Below, one piece after another: positions 28,830-38,407 of a DNA stretch of 64,000 nt. Under the pieces are notes generated by a model, which was not told the DNA's origin, did no database searches, and saw only the letters and a program-made list of their open reading frames with translations. The first letter of the stretch is position 1. Each line of letters opens with the position of its first letter. The DNA is from Glycine soja (lineage: Eukaryota; Streptophyta; Magnoliopsida; Fabales; Fabaceae): contig NC_041006.1 in assembly GCF_004193775.1 (NCBI RefSeq), positions 22,397,279 through 22,461,278 of the forward strand, read 5' to 3'. The translations under genes and the position numbers were made by a program.

Positions 28830-30641
28830 TGACCATTTGAATTTCTCGAGAGCTTCCGTTGTTCAATTTCGAGCATCTCGACATATTATGTGCCCGAATC
28901 TGACCTCCGTGTGAAAAGATATCACCATTTGAATTTCTCGAGAGCTTTCGTTGTTCAATTTCGAGCGTCTCGACATATTATGCGCCCGAATCGGACATCC
29001 GTGGGAAAAGTTATGACCATTTGAATTTCTCTAGAGCTTCCGTTGTTCAATTTCGAGCATCTGTATATTGATGCGCCTGAATCGGACATCCGTGTGAAAA
29101 ATTATGACCATTTGAATTTCTCAAGAGCTTCCGATGTTTAATTTCGAGCGTCTCAATATATTGTAAGCCTGAATTGGAGCTCAGTATGAAAAGTTATGAC
29201 CATTTCGATTTCTCGAAAGCTTTTGTGGTTCAATTCCGAGCAACTCGACATATTATGAGCCTGAATCTGACCTTCGTGTGAAAACATATGACCATTTTAA
29301 TTTCTCAAGAGCTTTCGTTGTTTAATTTAGAGCGTCTAGATATATTATAATCCTGAATCGGACCTCAGTGTAAAAAGTTATGACCATTTGAATTTCTTGA
29401 GAGCTTCCGTTGTTCAATTTCGAGCATCTCGACATATTATGTGCCCTTAATCGGACCTCCGTGTGAAAAGGTATGACCATTTGAATTTCTCGAGAGCTTC
29501 CGTTGTTCAATTTCGAGCGTCTCGACATATTATGCGCCCGAATCGGACATCCGTGGGAAAGGCTATGACCATTTGAATTTCTCGAGAGCTTCCGTTGTTC
29601 AATTTCGAGTGTCTGTATATTGATGCGCCTGAATCGGACATCCGAGTGAAAAGTTATGACCATTTGAATTTCTCGAGGGCCTCCTATGTTTAATTTTGAG
29701 CGTCTCGATATATTATAAGCCTGAATCGGACCTCAGTGTGAAAACTTATGACCATTTGAATTTCTCGAGAGCTTTAGTTTTTCATTTTTTAGGGTCTCTA
29801 TATGTGATGCGCATGAATCGGACATCCGAGTTAAAAGTTAGGACCATTTGAATTTCCCAAGAGCTTCCGTTGTTCAATTTCGCGAGCCCGGATATATTAT
29901 AAGCCTGAATCAGACCTCAATGTGAAAACTTATGACTATTTTAATTTCTGGAGAGCTTCCGTTGTTCATTTTTTAGCGTCTCTATATGTCATGCGCCTGA
30001 ATCGGACATCCGAGTTAAAAGTTATGACCATTTGAATTTCTCAAGAGCTTCCGTTGTTCAATTTCGAGCGCCCCGATATGTTATAAGCCTGAATCGGACC
30101 TCAGTGTAAAAAGTTATGACCATTTGAATTTCTTTAGAGCATCCGTTGTTCATTTTCGAGCGTCTCTATATGTGATGAACCTTAATCGGACCTCCGTGTG
30201 AAAAGTTATGACCATTTGAATTTCTCGAGAGCTTCCGTTGTTCAATTTCGAGCGTCTCGACATATTATGCGCCCGAATCGGACATCCATGGGAAAAGCTA
30301 TGACTATTTGAATTTCTCGAGAGCTTCCGTTGTTCAATTTCGAGCGTCTCGACATATTATGCGCCCGAATCGGACATCCATGGGAAAAGCTATGACCATT
30401 TGAATTTCTCGAGAGCTTCCGTTGTTCAATTTCGAGTGCATGTATATTGATGCGCCTGAATCGGACATCCGAGTGAAAAGTTATGACCATTTGAATTTCT
30501 CGAGAGCTTCCTATGTTTAATTTCGAGCGTCTCGATAAATTATACGCCTGAATCGAACCTCAGTGTAAAAAGTTATGACCATTTGAATTTCTTTAGAGCA
30601 TCCGTTGTTCATTTTCGAGCGTCTCTATATGTGATGAACCT
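28830..30641. repeat. 1.8-kb satellite block, left copy of a 2481-bp-offset duplication
   Basis: This stretch is nearly identical to 31311-33122, and every anchor I checked is offset by 2481 bp (28861/31342, 29285/31766, 30583/33064). It includes the uninterrupted counterpart of the Ogre-A insertion point: at 30641 the text reads GATGAACCTTAATCGGACC, whereas at 33122 it runs into an LTR. Confidence 0.85.
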
Positions 30642-31310
30642 TAATCGGACCTCCGTGTGAAAAGTTATGACCATTTGAATTTCTCGAGAGCTTCCGTTGT
30701 TCAATTTCTAGCGTCTCGACATATTATGCGCCCGAATCGGACATCCATGGGAAAAGCTATGACTATTTGAATTTCTCGAGAGCTTCCGTTGTTCAATTTC
30801 GAGCATCTCGACATATTATGCGCCCGAATCGGACATCCATGGGAAAAGCTATGACCATTTGAATTTCTCGAGAGCTTCCGTTGTTCAATTTCGAGTGCCT
30901 GTATATTGATGCGCCTGAATCGGACATCCGAGTGAAAAGTTATGACCATTTGAATTTCTCGAGAGTTTCTTATGTTTAATTTTGAGCGTCTCGATATATT
31001 ATACGCCTGAATCGAACCTCAGTGTAAAACGTTATGACCATTTGAATTTCTGTAGAGCATCCGTTGATCATTTTCGAGCGTCTCTATATGTCATGCACCT
31101 TAATCGGACCTCCGTGTCTAAAGTTATGACCATTTGAATTTCTCGAGAGCTTCCGTTGTTCAATTTTGAGCGTCTCGACATATTATGCGCCCGAATCGGA
31201 CATCCGTGGGAAAAGTTATGACCATTTGAATTTCTCGAGAACTTCCGTTGTTCAATTTCGAGCGTCTGTATATGTGATGCGCCTGAATTGGACATCCGAG
31301 TGAAAAGTTA

Positions 31311-33122
31311 TGACCATTTGAATTTCTCGAGAGCTTCCGTTGTTCAATTTCGAGCATCTCGACATATTATGTGCCCGAATCTGACCTCCGTGTGAAAAGA
31401 TATCACCATTTGAATTTCTCGAGAGCTTTCGTTGTTGAATTTCGAGCGTCTCGACATATTATGCGCCCGAATCGGACATCCGTGGGAAAAGTTATGACCA
31501 TTTGAATTTCTCTAGAGCTTCCGTTGTTCAATTTCGAGCATCTGTATATTGATGCGCCTGAATCGGACATCCGTGTGAAAAATTATGACCATTTGAATTT
31601 CTCAAGAGCTTCCGATGTTTAATTTCGAGCGTCTCAATATATTGTAAGCCTGAATTGGAGCTCAGTATGAAAAGTTATGACCATTTCGATTTCTCGAAAG
31701 CTTTTGTGGTTCAATTCCGAGCAACTCGACATATTATGAGCCTGAATCTGACCTTCGTGTGAAAATATATGACCATTTTAATTTCTCAAGAGCTTTCGAT
31801 GTTTAATTTAGAGCGTCTCGATATATTATAATCCTGAATCGGACCTCAGTGTAAAAAGTTATGACCATTTGAATTTCTCGAGAGCTTCCGTTGTTCAATT
31901 TCGAGCATCTCGACATATTATGTGCCCTTAATCGGACCTCCGTGTGAAAAGGTATGACCATTTGAATTTCTCGAGAGCTTCCGTTGTTCAATTTCGAGCG
32001 TCTCGACATATTATGCGCCCGAATCGGACATCCGTGGGAAAGGCTATGACCATTTGAATTTCTCGAGAGCTTCCGTTGTTCAATTTCGAGTGTCTGTATA
32101 TTGATGCGCCTGAATCGGACATCCGAGTGAAAAGTTATGACCATTTGAATTTCTCGAGGGCCTCCTATGTTTAATTTTGAGCGTCTCGATATATTATAAG
32201 CCTGAATCGGACCTCAGTGTGAAAACTTATGACCATTTGAATTTCTCGAGAGCTTCAGTTTTTCATTTTTTAGGGTCTCTATATGTGATGCGCATGAATC
32301 GGACATCCGAGTTAAAAGTTAGGACCATTTGAATTTCCCAAGAGCTTCCGTTGTTCAATTTCGCGAGCCCGGATATATTATAAGCCTGAATCGGACCTCA
32401 ATGTGAAAACTTATGACTATTTTAATTTCTGGAGAGCTTCCGTTGTTCATTTTTTAGCGTCTCTATATGTCATGCGCCTGAATCGGACATCCGAGTTAAA
32501 AGTTATGACCATTTGAATTTCTCAAGAGCTTCCGTTGTTCAATTTCGAGCGCCCCGATATGTTATAAGCCTGAATCGGACCTCAGTGTAAAAAGTTATGA
32601 CCATTTGAATTTCTTTAGAGCATCCGTTGTTCATTTTCGAGCGTCTCTATATGTGATGAACCTTAATCGGACCTCCGTGTGAAAAGTTATGACCATTTGA
32701 ATTTCTCGAGAGCTTCCGTTGTTCAATTTCGAGCATCTCGACATATTATGCGCCCGAATCGGACATCCATGGGAAAAGCTATGACTATTTGAATTTCTCG
32801 AGAGCTTCCGTTGTTCAATTTCGAGCGTCTCGACATATTATGCGCCCGAATCGGACATCCATGGGAAAAGCTATGACCATTTGAATTTCTCGAGAGCTTC
32901 CGTTGTTCAATTTCGAGTGCCTGTATATTGATGCGCCTGAATCGGACATCCGAGTGAAAAGTTATGACCATTTGAATTTCTCGAGAGCTTCCTATGTTTA
33001 ATTTCGAGCGTCTCGATATATTATACGCCTGAATCGAACCTCAGTGTAAAAAGTTATGACCATTTGAATTTCTTTAGAGCATCCGTTGTTCATTTTCGAG
33101 CGTCTCTATATGTGATGAACCT
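31311..33122. repeat. 1.8-kb satellite block, right copy, ended by Ogre-A
   Basis: This is the partner of 28830-30641 with only scattered substitutions, which implies recent duplication. It ends in GTGATGAACCT immediately before the LTR terminus TGTCGCAACC. Confidence 0.85.
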
Positions 33123-33437
33123 TGTCGCAACCTACCCTTCGGCGGGAGGGCGATGCGTGACTCGCGGGATGTGTGTTCCACGAAAGGAATACGCGCGGAG
33201 TCGCGACCAACGTTTATTTGAGGAAAACGTTGAAAAACCAGAAAAGACGCGATCTACGAACTTTTAAGTGAAAGGTTCGGGAGTTGTATTTACGCACGGG
33301 GAAGGTATTGGCACCCCACACGTCCGCCCCAAGGGACGGCAGCCTTTAATCGAATGTGCAAACATGACTTTGATTTTTACGTTCCCTTTTATGTCCTTAT
33401 ATCCTTTATACCCTTTTTATATTTTTTCTTTTTTGTG

Positions 33438-33515
33438 GTCGACAAGGGTGTTTCCCTTTGCTCCTACGTATTCCTCAATTTGGGATGAGAAAATCAGACC
33501 TACGTAGTTCTTTCG
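33438..33515. repeat. LTR hairpin cassette, copy 1
   Basis: The cassette reads GTGGTCGACAAGGG...TCCCTTTGCTCCTACGTA...CAGACCTACGTAGTTC. Related copies are at 33724-33798, 37219-37287, 48467-48541 and 60486-60561. The arms AAGGG/TCCCTT pair here, whereas other copies pair AAAAGC with GCTTTT. Confidence 0.75.
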
Positions 33516-33589
33516 GAACAAAGTGTTTGGTTTAAGTTTGTTTTTTTGTCTTTTTTGCAAAATATGTTTTTTATTTGAACAAAAGGTCA

Positions 33590-33722
33590 TTTAAGGTGTT
33601 GGACCATTAAACGGTCTTTTGATTTTGAAAGGAGAGAAACGTTAAGGCATTGGACCATTAACGATCTCTTGTTTTTGAAAGGAGAGAAACGTTAAGGCAT
33701 TTGGACCATTAACGATCTCTTG
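33590..33722. repeat. ~50-bp tandem repeat in the LTR
   Basis: Units containing GAAAGGAGAGAAACGTTAAG and GGACCATTAACGATCTCTTG start at 33627 and 33677. A diverged first unit around 33590 reads GGACCATTAAACGGTCT. The Ogre-B LTR has only one related segment near 60610. Confidence 0.7.
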
Positions 33723-33723
33723 G

Positions 33724-33798
33724 GGTGGTCGACAAAAGCGGGGCTTTTGCTCCTTCGTATCCTCAATTGCGATGAGGAAATCAGACCTACGTAGTTCT
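33724..33798. repeat. LTR hairpin cassette, copy 2
   Basis: This is a second copy of the GTCGACAA...CTACGTAG cassette, with arms AAAAGC/GCTTTT and an inner CCTCAAT/ATGAGG pair. Together with copy 1 it partly explains why this LTR is longer than the Ogre-B LTR. Confidence 0.75.
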
Positions 33799-34352
33799 TG
33801 CAAAAGCGGTAAAGTCACATGTTGATTTTATGCTTTTGAACGGTCCATGTTAACCGATAAAAGCAAAGAGGACCGTTTAAGGCGCTGGACCTTAAAACGG
33901 TTTTTAGTGATTTTTCGAAAAAAAACTTGATTTGTGAGTTGATTTTAGTCTTAGTTTCACTTTGGTTATTAATCAATTCATTCAAGGAAACTTCCAAAGA
34001 AAAACGTCCGATTGATTTTTTTTATTATTTTATTCAAAGATATTTTGATTATTTTATTATTATTTTTCAAGATATTTTGATTATTTTATTATTATTTTAC
34101 TTTTTTTGGTTTAACCGAGGTTATAGCGTGAACGATCGGTTAGATTTCGTTTTAACAGTGATTAAACGAGATTACAACACAAATGATCGGTTGACATTCA
34201 TTTTATCATTTATTAGACGAGAAAACGGCTTAAATAAATGGTTAAAGCACGTTAAAAACGGAAGAAAAGAAAACTGAAAGTAAACGAAATTAAAGTGAAA
34301 GTACACAAAACAAGAAATGAATTGAAAGTCTCGGATTCGAAAACTTACCCGT

Positions 34353-34419
34353 TGAAGAACGAAGAACGAACGAAGAACGGATGAAGAACGGTGAAGAACG
34401 ACGAAGAACGATGAAGAAT
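34353..34419. repeat. GAAGAACG short tandem repeats in the LTR
   Basis: Eight-base motifs GAAGAACG, spaced by 0-4 bases, occur about seven times. A shorter run of the same motif is in the Ogre-B LTR near 61108-61160. It lies about 140-210 bases past the TATA box in the direction of transcription, so it should be in the transcribed part. Confidence 0.7.
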
Positions 34420-34556
34420 TTCCACAGAATCGCTTACGGAAGCGTTACGGAAGTACTTCGACTTGATTTTTCTTCACGAAAACGTGTTTTTGCCCAAAAT
34501 AGCCGAAATGCATAGCCAAAGGGGTCTTGAACATTTTGAAACAGCTCCCCCCTCCC

Positions 34557-34566
34557 CTATTTATAG
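34557..34566 (-). promoter_or_regulatory. Probable LTR promoter TATA box (Ogre-A)
   Basis: The minus strand reads CTATAAATAG within the LTR, followed by a G-rich stretch. The Ogre-B LTR has CTATAAATAAG at the equivalent place. Position and orientation fit transcription of the minus-strand element. Confidence 0.65.
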
Positions 34567-35287
34567 AAAAAAAGGGAGGTGCTTGCCGCCCAAAGACTTA
34601 ATGAAGAAGATTTCTAAGCGCACCCGAATTACTAAGTTCACCCCCCTTTTCGTATTTTACGGAAAAGTTACGGAAGCCTTACGGAACTGTTTTCGAATTT
34701 GATTTTCATCTTTTTTCTCTTCCCTTTCACCAATGTTAAGTGGAATATGCTTACCCAAGGTTTTCGGAAATTTTACGGAAGTATTACGGAAGCCGCGGAA
34801 GCCCCGAAAACCATTTTTCAAAAACGTGGAGGAGCTTGCCGCCCAGTTGCTTCCTCCTTAAGCAACCCAACTTCCAAAATGTTCTGGAAGGGCCTAGATT
34901 TGAATTGCTATTTACACCCCTATCTTGATAAGTTCACCCCCTTACCTTTTTTGGTGATTCTTTTTTCGTAAAGTTACGGAAACTTACGAATCTCGTAACG
35001 ATACTTGTTTTCTTTCCTTAATGTTACGGAACCTTGCGGATTACATAATCATCCCCTTTTTGACTTACGGAATGTTACGGAATCTCACTTAATTATGCAA
35101 CGATGCTTCCATTTGATTTCCGGTGTGTCACGGAAACTTACGGATTGTGCATCAATATTTTTTGGTTTTCCGGCATGTCCTGGAATTTCACAAATTGCCT
35201 AATGATGGGTACCAAGCACCTCACAAGGACCAAAGAAAGGTCGCATGTCATCAAGCAAAGGTCCCCGGACGAAATTAGGGTATGACA

Positions 35288-35300
35288 GTTGCCCCTCTTT
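35288..35300 (-). other. Polypurine tract of Ogre-A
   Basis: The minus strand reads AAAGAGGGGCAAC directly against the LTR start TGTCATACCC. This is the expected site of plus-strand priming upstream of the 3' LTR. Confidence 0.75.
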
Positions 35301-35339
35301 ACTTGTCTTTTATTGGAGATAAAAGGAAAGTAAAGATAA

Positions 35340-35945
35340 GACACTAATTTCGTTCCTCTCGATTTGACGAGAGTCGCGGGCGACCATAAAATCTCCACAT
35401 GCAAATGACTTGTTGTTCCCAGAATTTCACAAATTGCCTAATGATGGGTGCCAAGCACCTCACAAGGACCAAAGAAAGGTCGCATGTCATCAAGCAAAGG
35501 TACCCGGACGAAAATTAGTGTATGACACTAATTTCGCTCCTCTCGGTTGACGAGAGTCGCGGGTGACCATGACTTGTCGTTCCCGGATTTCCACAAATTG
35601 CCTAATGATGGGTGCCAAGCACCTCACAAGGACCAAAGAAAGGTCGCATGTCATCAAGCAAAGGTACCCGGACGAAAATTAGTGTATGACACTAATTTCG
35701 CTCCTCTCGGTTGACGAGAGTCGCGGGTGACCATGACTTGTCGTTCCCGGATTTTCACAAATTGCCTAATGATGGGTGCCAAGCACCTCACAAGGACCAA
35801 AGAAAGGTCGCATGTCATCAAGCAAAGGTACCCGGACGAAAATTAGTGTACGACACTAATTTCGCTCCTCTCGGTTGACGAGAGTCGCGGGTGACCATGA
35901 AATTTCCGCATGTAAATGACTTGTTGTTCCCGGAGGAACAAAAGG
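35340..35945. repeat. 164-bp tandem repeats carrying LTR-end (U3) sequence
   Basis: The marker GACACTAATTTCG occurs at 35340, 35524, 35688 and 35852, giving periods of 184, 164 and 164 bp. Each of the three repeated units contains a ~90-bp segment closely related to the last ~90 bp of the adjacent LTR (CAAATTGCCTAATGATGGG through GGACGAAAATTAG). Each unit also has inverted repeats, such as CACTAATTTCG with CGAAAATTAGTG, and CTCTCG with CGAGAG. Confidence 0.82.
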
Positions 35946-36042
35946 TGCAGAAGACTATGTCAGCCTCTGCATGCTATCAAGCGTTCTGTCTTACAGATAG
36001 CAAAAGAATGTTTATACGGATAACCACTCGGGTATTTCCGCG

Positions 36043-37118
36043 TATCATCGGGCCCGCCGCCTCTGGATGATACAAGGGTGCAGAATGACCAAATTTGGTC
36101 TCTGCTTGTCATCGGGCCCGCCGCCTCTGGATGACAAAAGGGTGCGGATAACCGTAAGGTATCTCTGCGTATCATCGGGCCCGCCGCCTCTGGATGATAC
36201 AAGGGTGCAGAATGACCAAATTTGGTCTCTGCTTGTCATCGGGCCCGCCGCCTCTGGATGACAAAAGGGTGTGGATAACCGTAAGGTATCTCCGCGTATC
36301 ATCGGGCCCGCCGCCTCTGGATGATACAAGGGTGCAGAATGACCAAACTTGGTCTCTGCTTGTCATCGGGCCCGCCGCCTCTGGATGACAAAAGGGTGCG
36401 GATAACCGTAAGGTATCTCCGCGTATCATCGGGCCCGCCGCCTCTGGATGATACAAGGGTGCAGAATGACCAAACTTGGTCTCTGCTTGTCATCGGGCCC
36501 GCCGCCTCTAGATGACAAAAGGGTGCGGATAACCGTAAGGTATCTCCGCGTATCATCGGGCCCGCCGCCTCTGGATGATACAAGGGTGCAGAATGACCAA
36601 ACTTGGTCTCTGCTTGTCATCGGGCCCGCCGCCTCTGGATGACAAAAGGGTGCGGATAACCGTAAGGTATCTCCGCGTATCATCGGGCCCGCCGCCTCTG
36701 GATGATACAAGGGTGCAGAATGACCAAACTTGGTCTCTGCTTGTCATCGGGCCCGCCGCCTCTGGATGACAAAAGGGTGCGGATAACCGTAAGGTATCTC
36801 CGTGTATCATCGGGCCCGCCGCCTCTGGATGATACAAGGGTGCAGAATGACCAAACTTGGTCTCTTCTTGTCATCGGGCCCGCCGCCTCTGGATGACAAA
36901 AGGGTGCGGATAACCGTAAGGTATCTCCGCGTATCATCGGGCCCGCCGCCTCTGGATGATACAAGGGTGCAGAATGACCAAACTGGTCTCTGCTTGTCAT
37001 CGGGCCCGCCGCCTCTAGATGACAAAAGGGTGCGGATAACCGTAAGGTATCTCCGCGTATCATCGGGCCCGCCGCCTCTGGATGATACAAGGGTGCAGAA
37101 TGACCAAACTTGGTCTCT
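36043..37118. repeat. 127-bp tandem repeat array made of paired hairpins
   Basis: Units start at TATCATCGGGCCCGCCG at 36043, 36170, 36297, 36424, 36551, 36678, 36805, 36932 and 37058. That makes eight units plus a partial one, near-identical apart from single changes. Each unit holds four inverted repeats: GTATCATC/GATGATAC, GCAGA/TCTGC enclosing GACCAA/TTGGTC, TTGTCATC/GATGACAA, and GCGGA/TCCGC. Degenerate versions flank the array (35945-36042 and 37119-37215) and keep pairing arms with other bases, such as GCTATC/GATAGC and CTCGTCA/TGACGAG. Because one unit is 127 bp, overlapping 64- and 94-codon frames recur in it; they are not genes. Confidence 0.88.
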
Positions 37119-37218
37119 GCTCGTCAATCACACTTGGGGTTACTAAATGACGAGGTGCGGATAACCGTAAGGTGTCTCCGCGGGCTACCAGCTCTTGAGT
37201 CATGGCAACAAAAGGCGG

Positions 37219-37287
37219 TATGGTCGACAAAAGCGAGGCTCTTGCTCCTACGTATCCTCCAATGAGGAACTCAGACCTACGTAGTTC
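37219..37287. repeat. Internal copy of the LTR hairpin cassette
   Basis: The text GGTCGACAAAAGCGAGGCTC through CAGACCTACGTAGTTCTGG matches the cassette found in the LTRs, but lies in the internal region next to the 127-bp array. Confidence 0.7.
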
Positions 37288-37903
37288 TGGATAACTTGTG
37301 AGACTTGAAAAAGTCTCGGTGTTTTCTTCGCTAAAATGCAAACATGCTTTAGCAAAGAGACAAATATTCCAACTGATTAGAGCAGCATATGCCTTTTTGA
37401 GTGAAAAACAATGCGTCTACCGGGGAAGGAGAGTATGCTGATGAAATTTTCTCATAACCATAAATGAGATTTTGGATGTTAGCATTTCGTTTCTAAATGA
37501 CCATTTAGAGGAAACACTGGGTTCGACAAAAATAGAAGAAAATCACTCAAAGTGTATCAATCTCGCACAGGTAAGTGTTTCATCCTAATTCCGAACCATA
37601 GATATGTCATGACTTGACTTTGCAAATTATTTCCTATCAAATCAAAAATTACATGCGTGATCATGGATCAATAGGGCTTCCCTTGGGAATGGGTTCTTTT
37701 GGTGGGTTTTTCGACTTTTGTGTGTTTTTTTTGGCTTTTGATTTTTTTGGCTTTTGATTTTTTGTTGGCTTTTTCCTTTTCTGTTTTTGTTTAGTGCGGG
37801 GCGAAAAAGTCGCTAGCGCACTGATTCTGGTTGGCAATTAAAGGGAGAAGACCATTTTAGGTCATGGTTTCCTTTCCTTCTTTTTGTTCATTTGGTGACA
37901 ATT
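37288..37903. other. Non-coding 3' internal region of Ogre-A
   Basis: I see no gene here. There is a short repeat of TTTTGGCTTTTGATTTT around 37729-37770. The last ~140 bases (37764-37903) closely match 48701-48840 in Ogre-B, which identifies 48692 onward as the same region of a sister copy. Confidence 0.7.
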
Positions 37904-38003
37904 NNNNNNNNNNNNNNNNNNNNNNNNNNNNNNNNNNNNNNNNNNNNNNNNNNNNNNNNNNNNNNNNNNNNNNNNNNNNNNNNNNNNNNNNNNNNNNNNN
38001 NNN
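37904..38003. other. Assembly gap of 100 N
   Basis: Exactly one hundred N, the conventional size for a gap of unknown length. It separates the end of integrase from the 3' non-coding region of Ogre-A. Confidence 0.99.
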
Positions 38004-38404
38004 TCAGAGTTCACGGTGAAGGTAGCTCTTCGCCATCCATGTTGGTAAGCACCAGGGCTCGTCCGGAAAAAGCCCTCTTCACAACAAAAGGCCCTTCGTA
38101 GTTCGGGGCCCATTTCCCTCGATGGTCCTTGACAGCATGGGACATTTTCTTTAGCACAAGGTCTCCCTCATGGAACTTGCGTAGCGTACTTTCTTGTCGA
38201 ATGCACTCTTCATTCTTTGCTGGTATAAGCGCCCATGACTCATGGCCGTTAAGCGCTTACCCTCAATGAGGTTGAGCTGATCATAGCGTGTTTGAGCCCA
38301 CTCTGATTCCTTTAATCCGGATTCTGCCAAGATCCTTAATGACGGGACTTCTACCTCAAACGGTAACACAGCGTCCATCCCATATACCAATGAGAACGAC
38401 ATTG
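38004..38404 (-). pseudogene. Ogre-A integrase C-terminal part, frameshifted
   Basis: The open frame from 38404 to about 38180 carries the GPY-side region of a Ty3-gypsy integrase, recognisable from SFSLVYGMDAVLPFEVEVPS. It is one frame off the catalytic core to its right. Near 38177-38184 the frame shifts again. The downstream frame then reads EGDLVLKKM and WAPNYEGPFVVK, the usual C-terminal DNA-binding tail, before running into the N gap at 38003. The end of the protein is therefore not visible. Confidence 0.8.
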
Positions 38405-38407
38405 CCC

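Larger units (their letters stand above)
1..33122. repeat. Centromeric satellite array (CentGm-1/CentGm-2 type, ~91/92-bp monomers)
   Basis: About 360 head-to-tail monomers fill this stretch. A typical unit runs from TGAATTTCTCGAGAGC through TCGAGCGTCTCGACAT and AATCGGACATCCGTG to GTTATGACCATT, which counts to 92 bp; 91-bp forms are interspersed. I recognise the soybean centromere satellites CentGm-1 (92 bp) and CentGm-2 (91 bp). Several monomer subtypes alternate, for example those reading CTCGACATATTATGCGCCC, CTCTATATGTGATGC or ATATATTATAAGCCTG. All lie in one orientation except a short piece near 3915-3979. I saw no transposon or gene inside the array. The open frames of 60-113 codons in it arise from monomer sequence and show no protein-like conservation. 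Confidence 0.93.
33123..35287 (-). repeat. 3' LTR of Ogre-A (2165 bp)
   Basis: On the minus strand the LTR begins TGTCATACCCTAATTTCG at 35287 and ends GGTTGCGACA at 33123, giving TG...CA ends. Its first and last few hundred bases match the Ogre-B LTR (60168-61829). It is about 500 bp longer, mainly because of amplified motifs between 33520 and 33910. U3 holds many TTACGGAA motifs, a TATA box lies at 34557-34566, and GAAGAACG repeats lie downstream of it. Confidence 0.9.

Noticed and set aside
1466..33003. Dozens of 60-113-codon open frames in the satellite, many starting MSDSGASHIETLE-like or MFNFEPLDIL
   Set aside because: They are translations of the same 91/92-bp monomers; frame is lost every few monomers and no protein-level constraint is visible.
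33815..34277. Frames in the LTR (60 and 116 codons, Phe/Ile-rich)
   Set aside because: AT-rich LTR sequence not conserved as a frame in the Ogre-B LTR.
36043..37118. Possible CRISPR-like array because of regular palindromic repeats
   Set aside because: The whole unit repeats with no variable spacers, the context is a plant retrotransposon, and no cas genes exist.
35960..37341. Overlapping 64- and 94-codon frames in the 127-bp array
   Set aside because: They repeat every 127 bp with the array itself and exist on both strands; explained by the repeat.
37862..38113. Frames running through the N gap
   Set aside because: They only exist because N codons are read as open.
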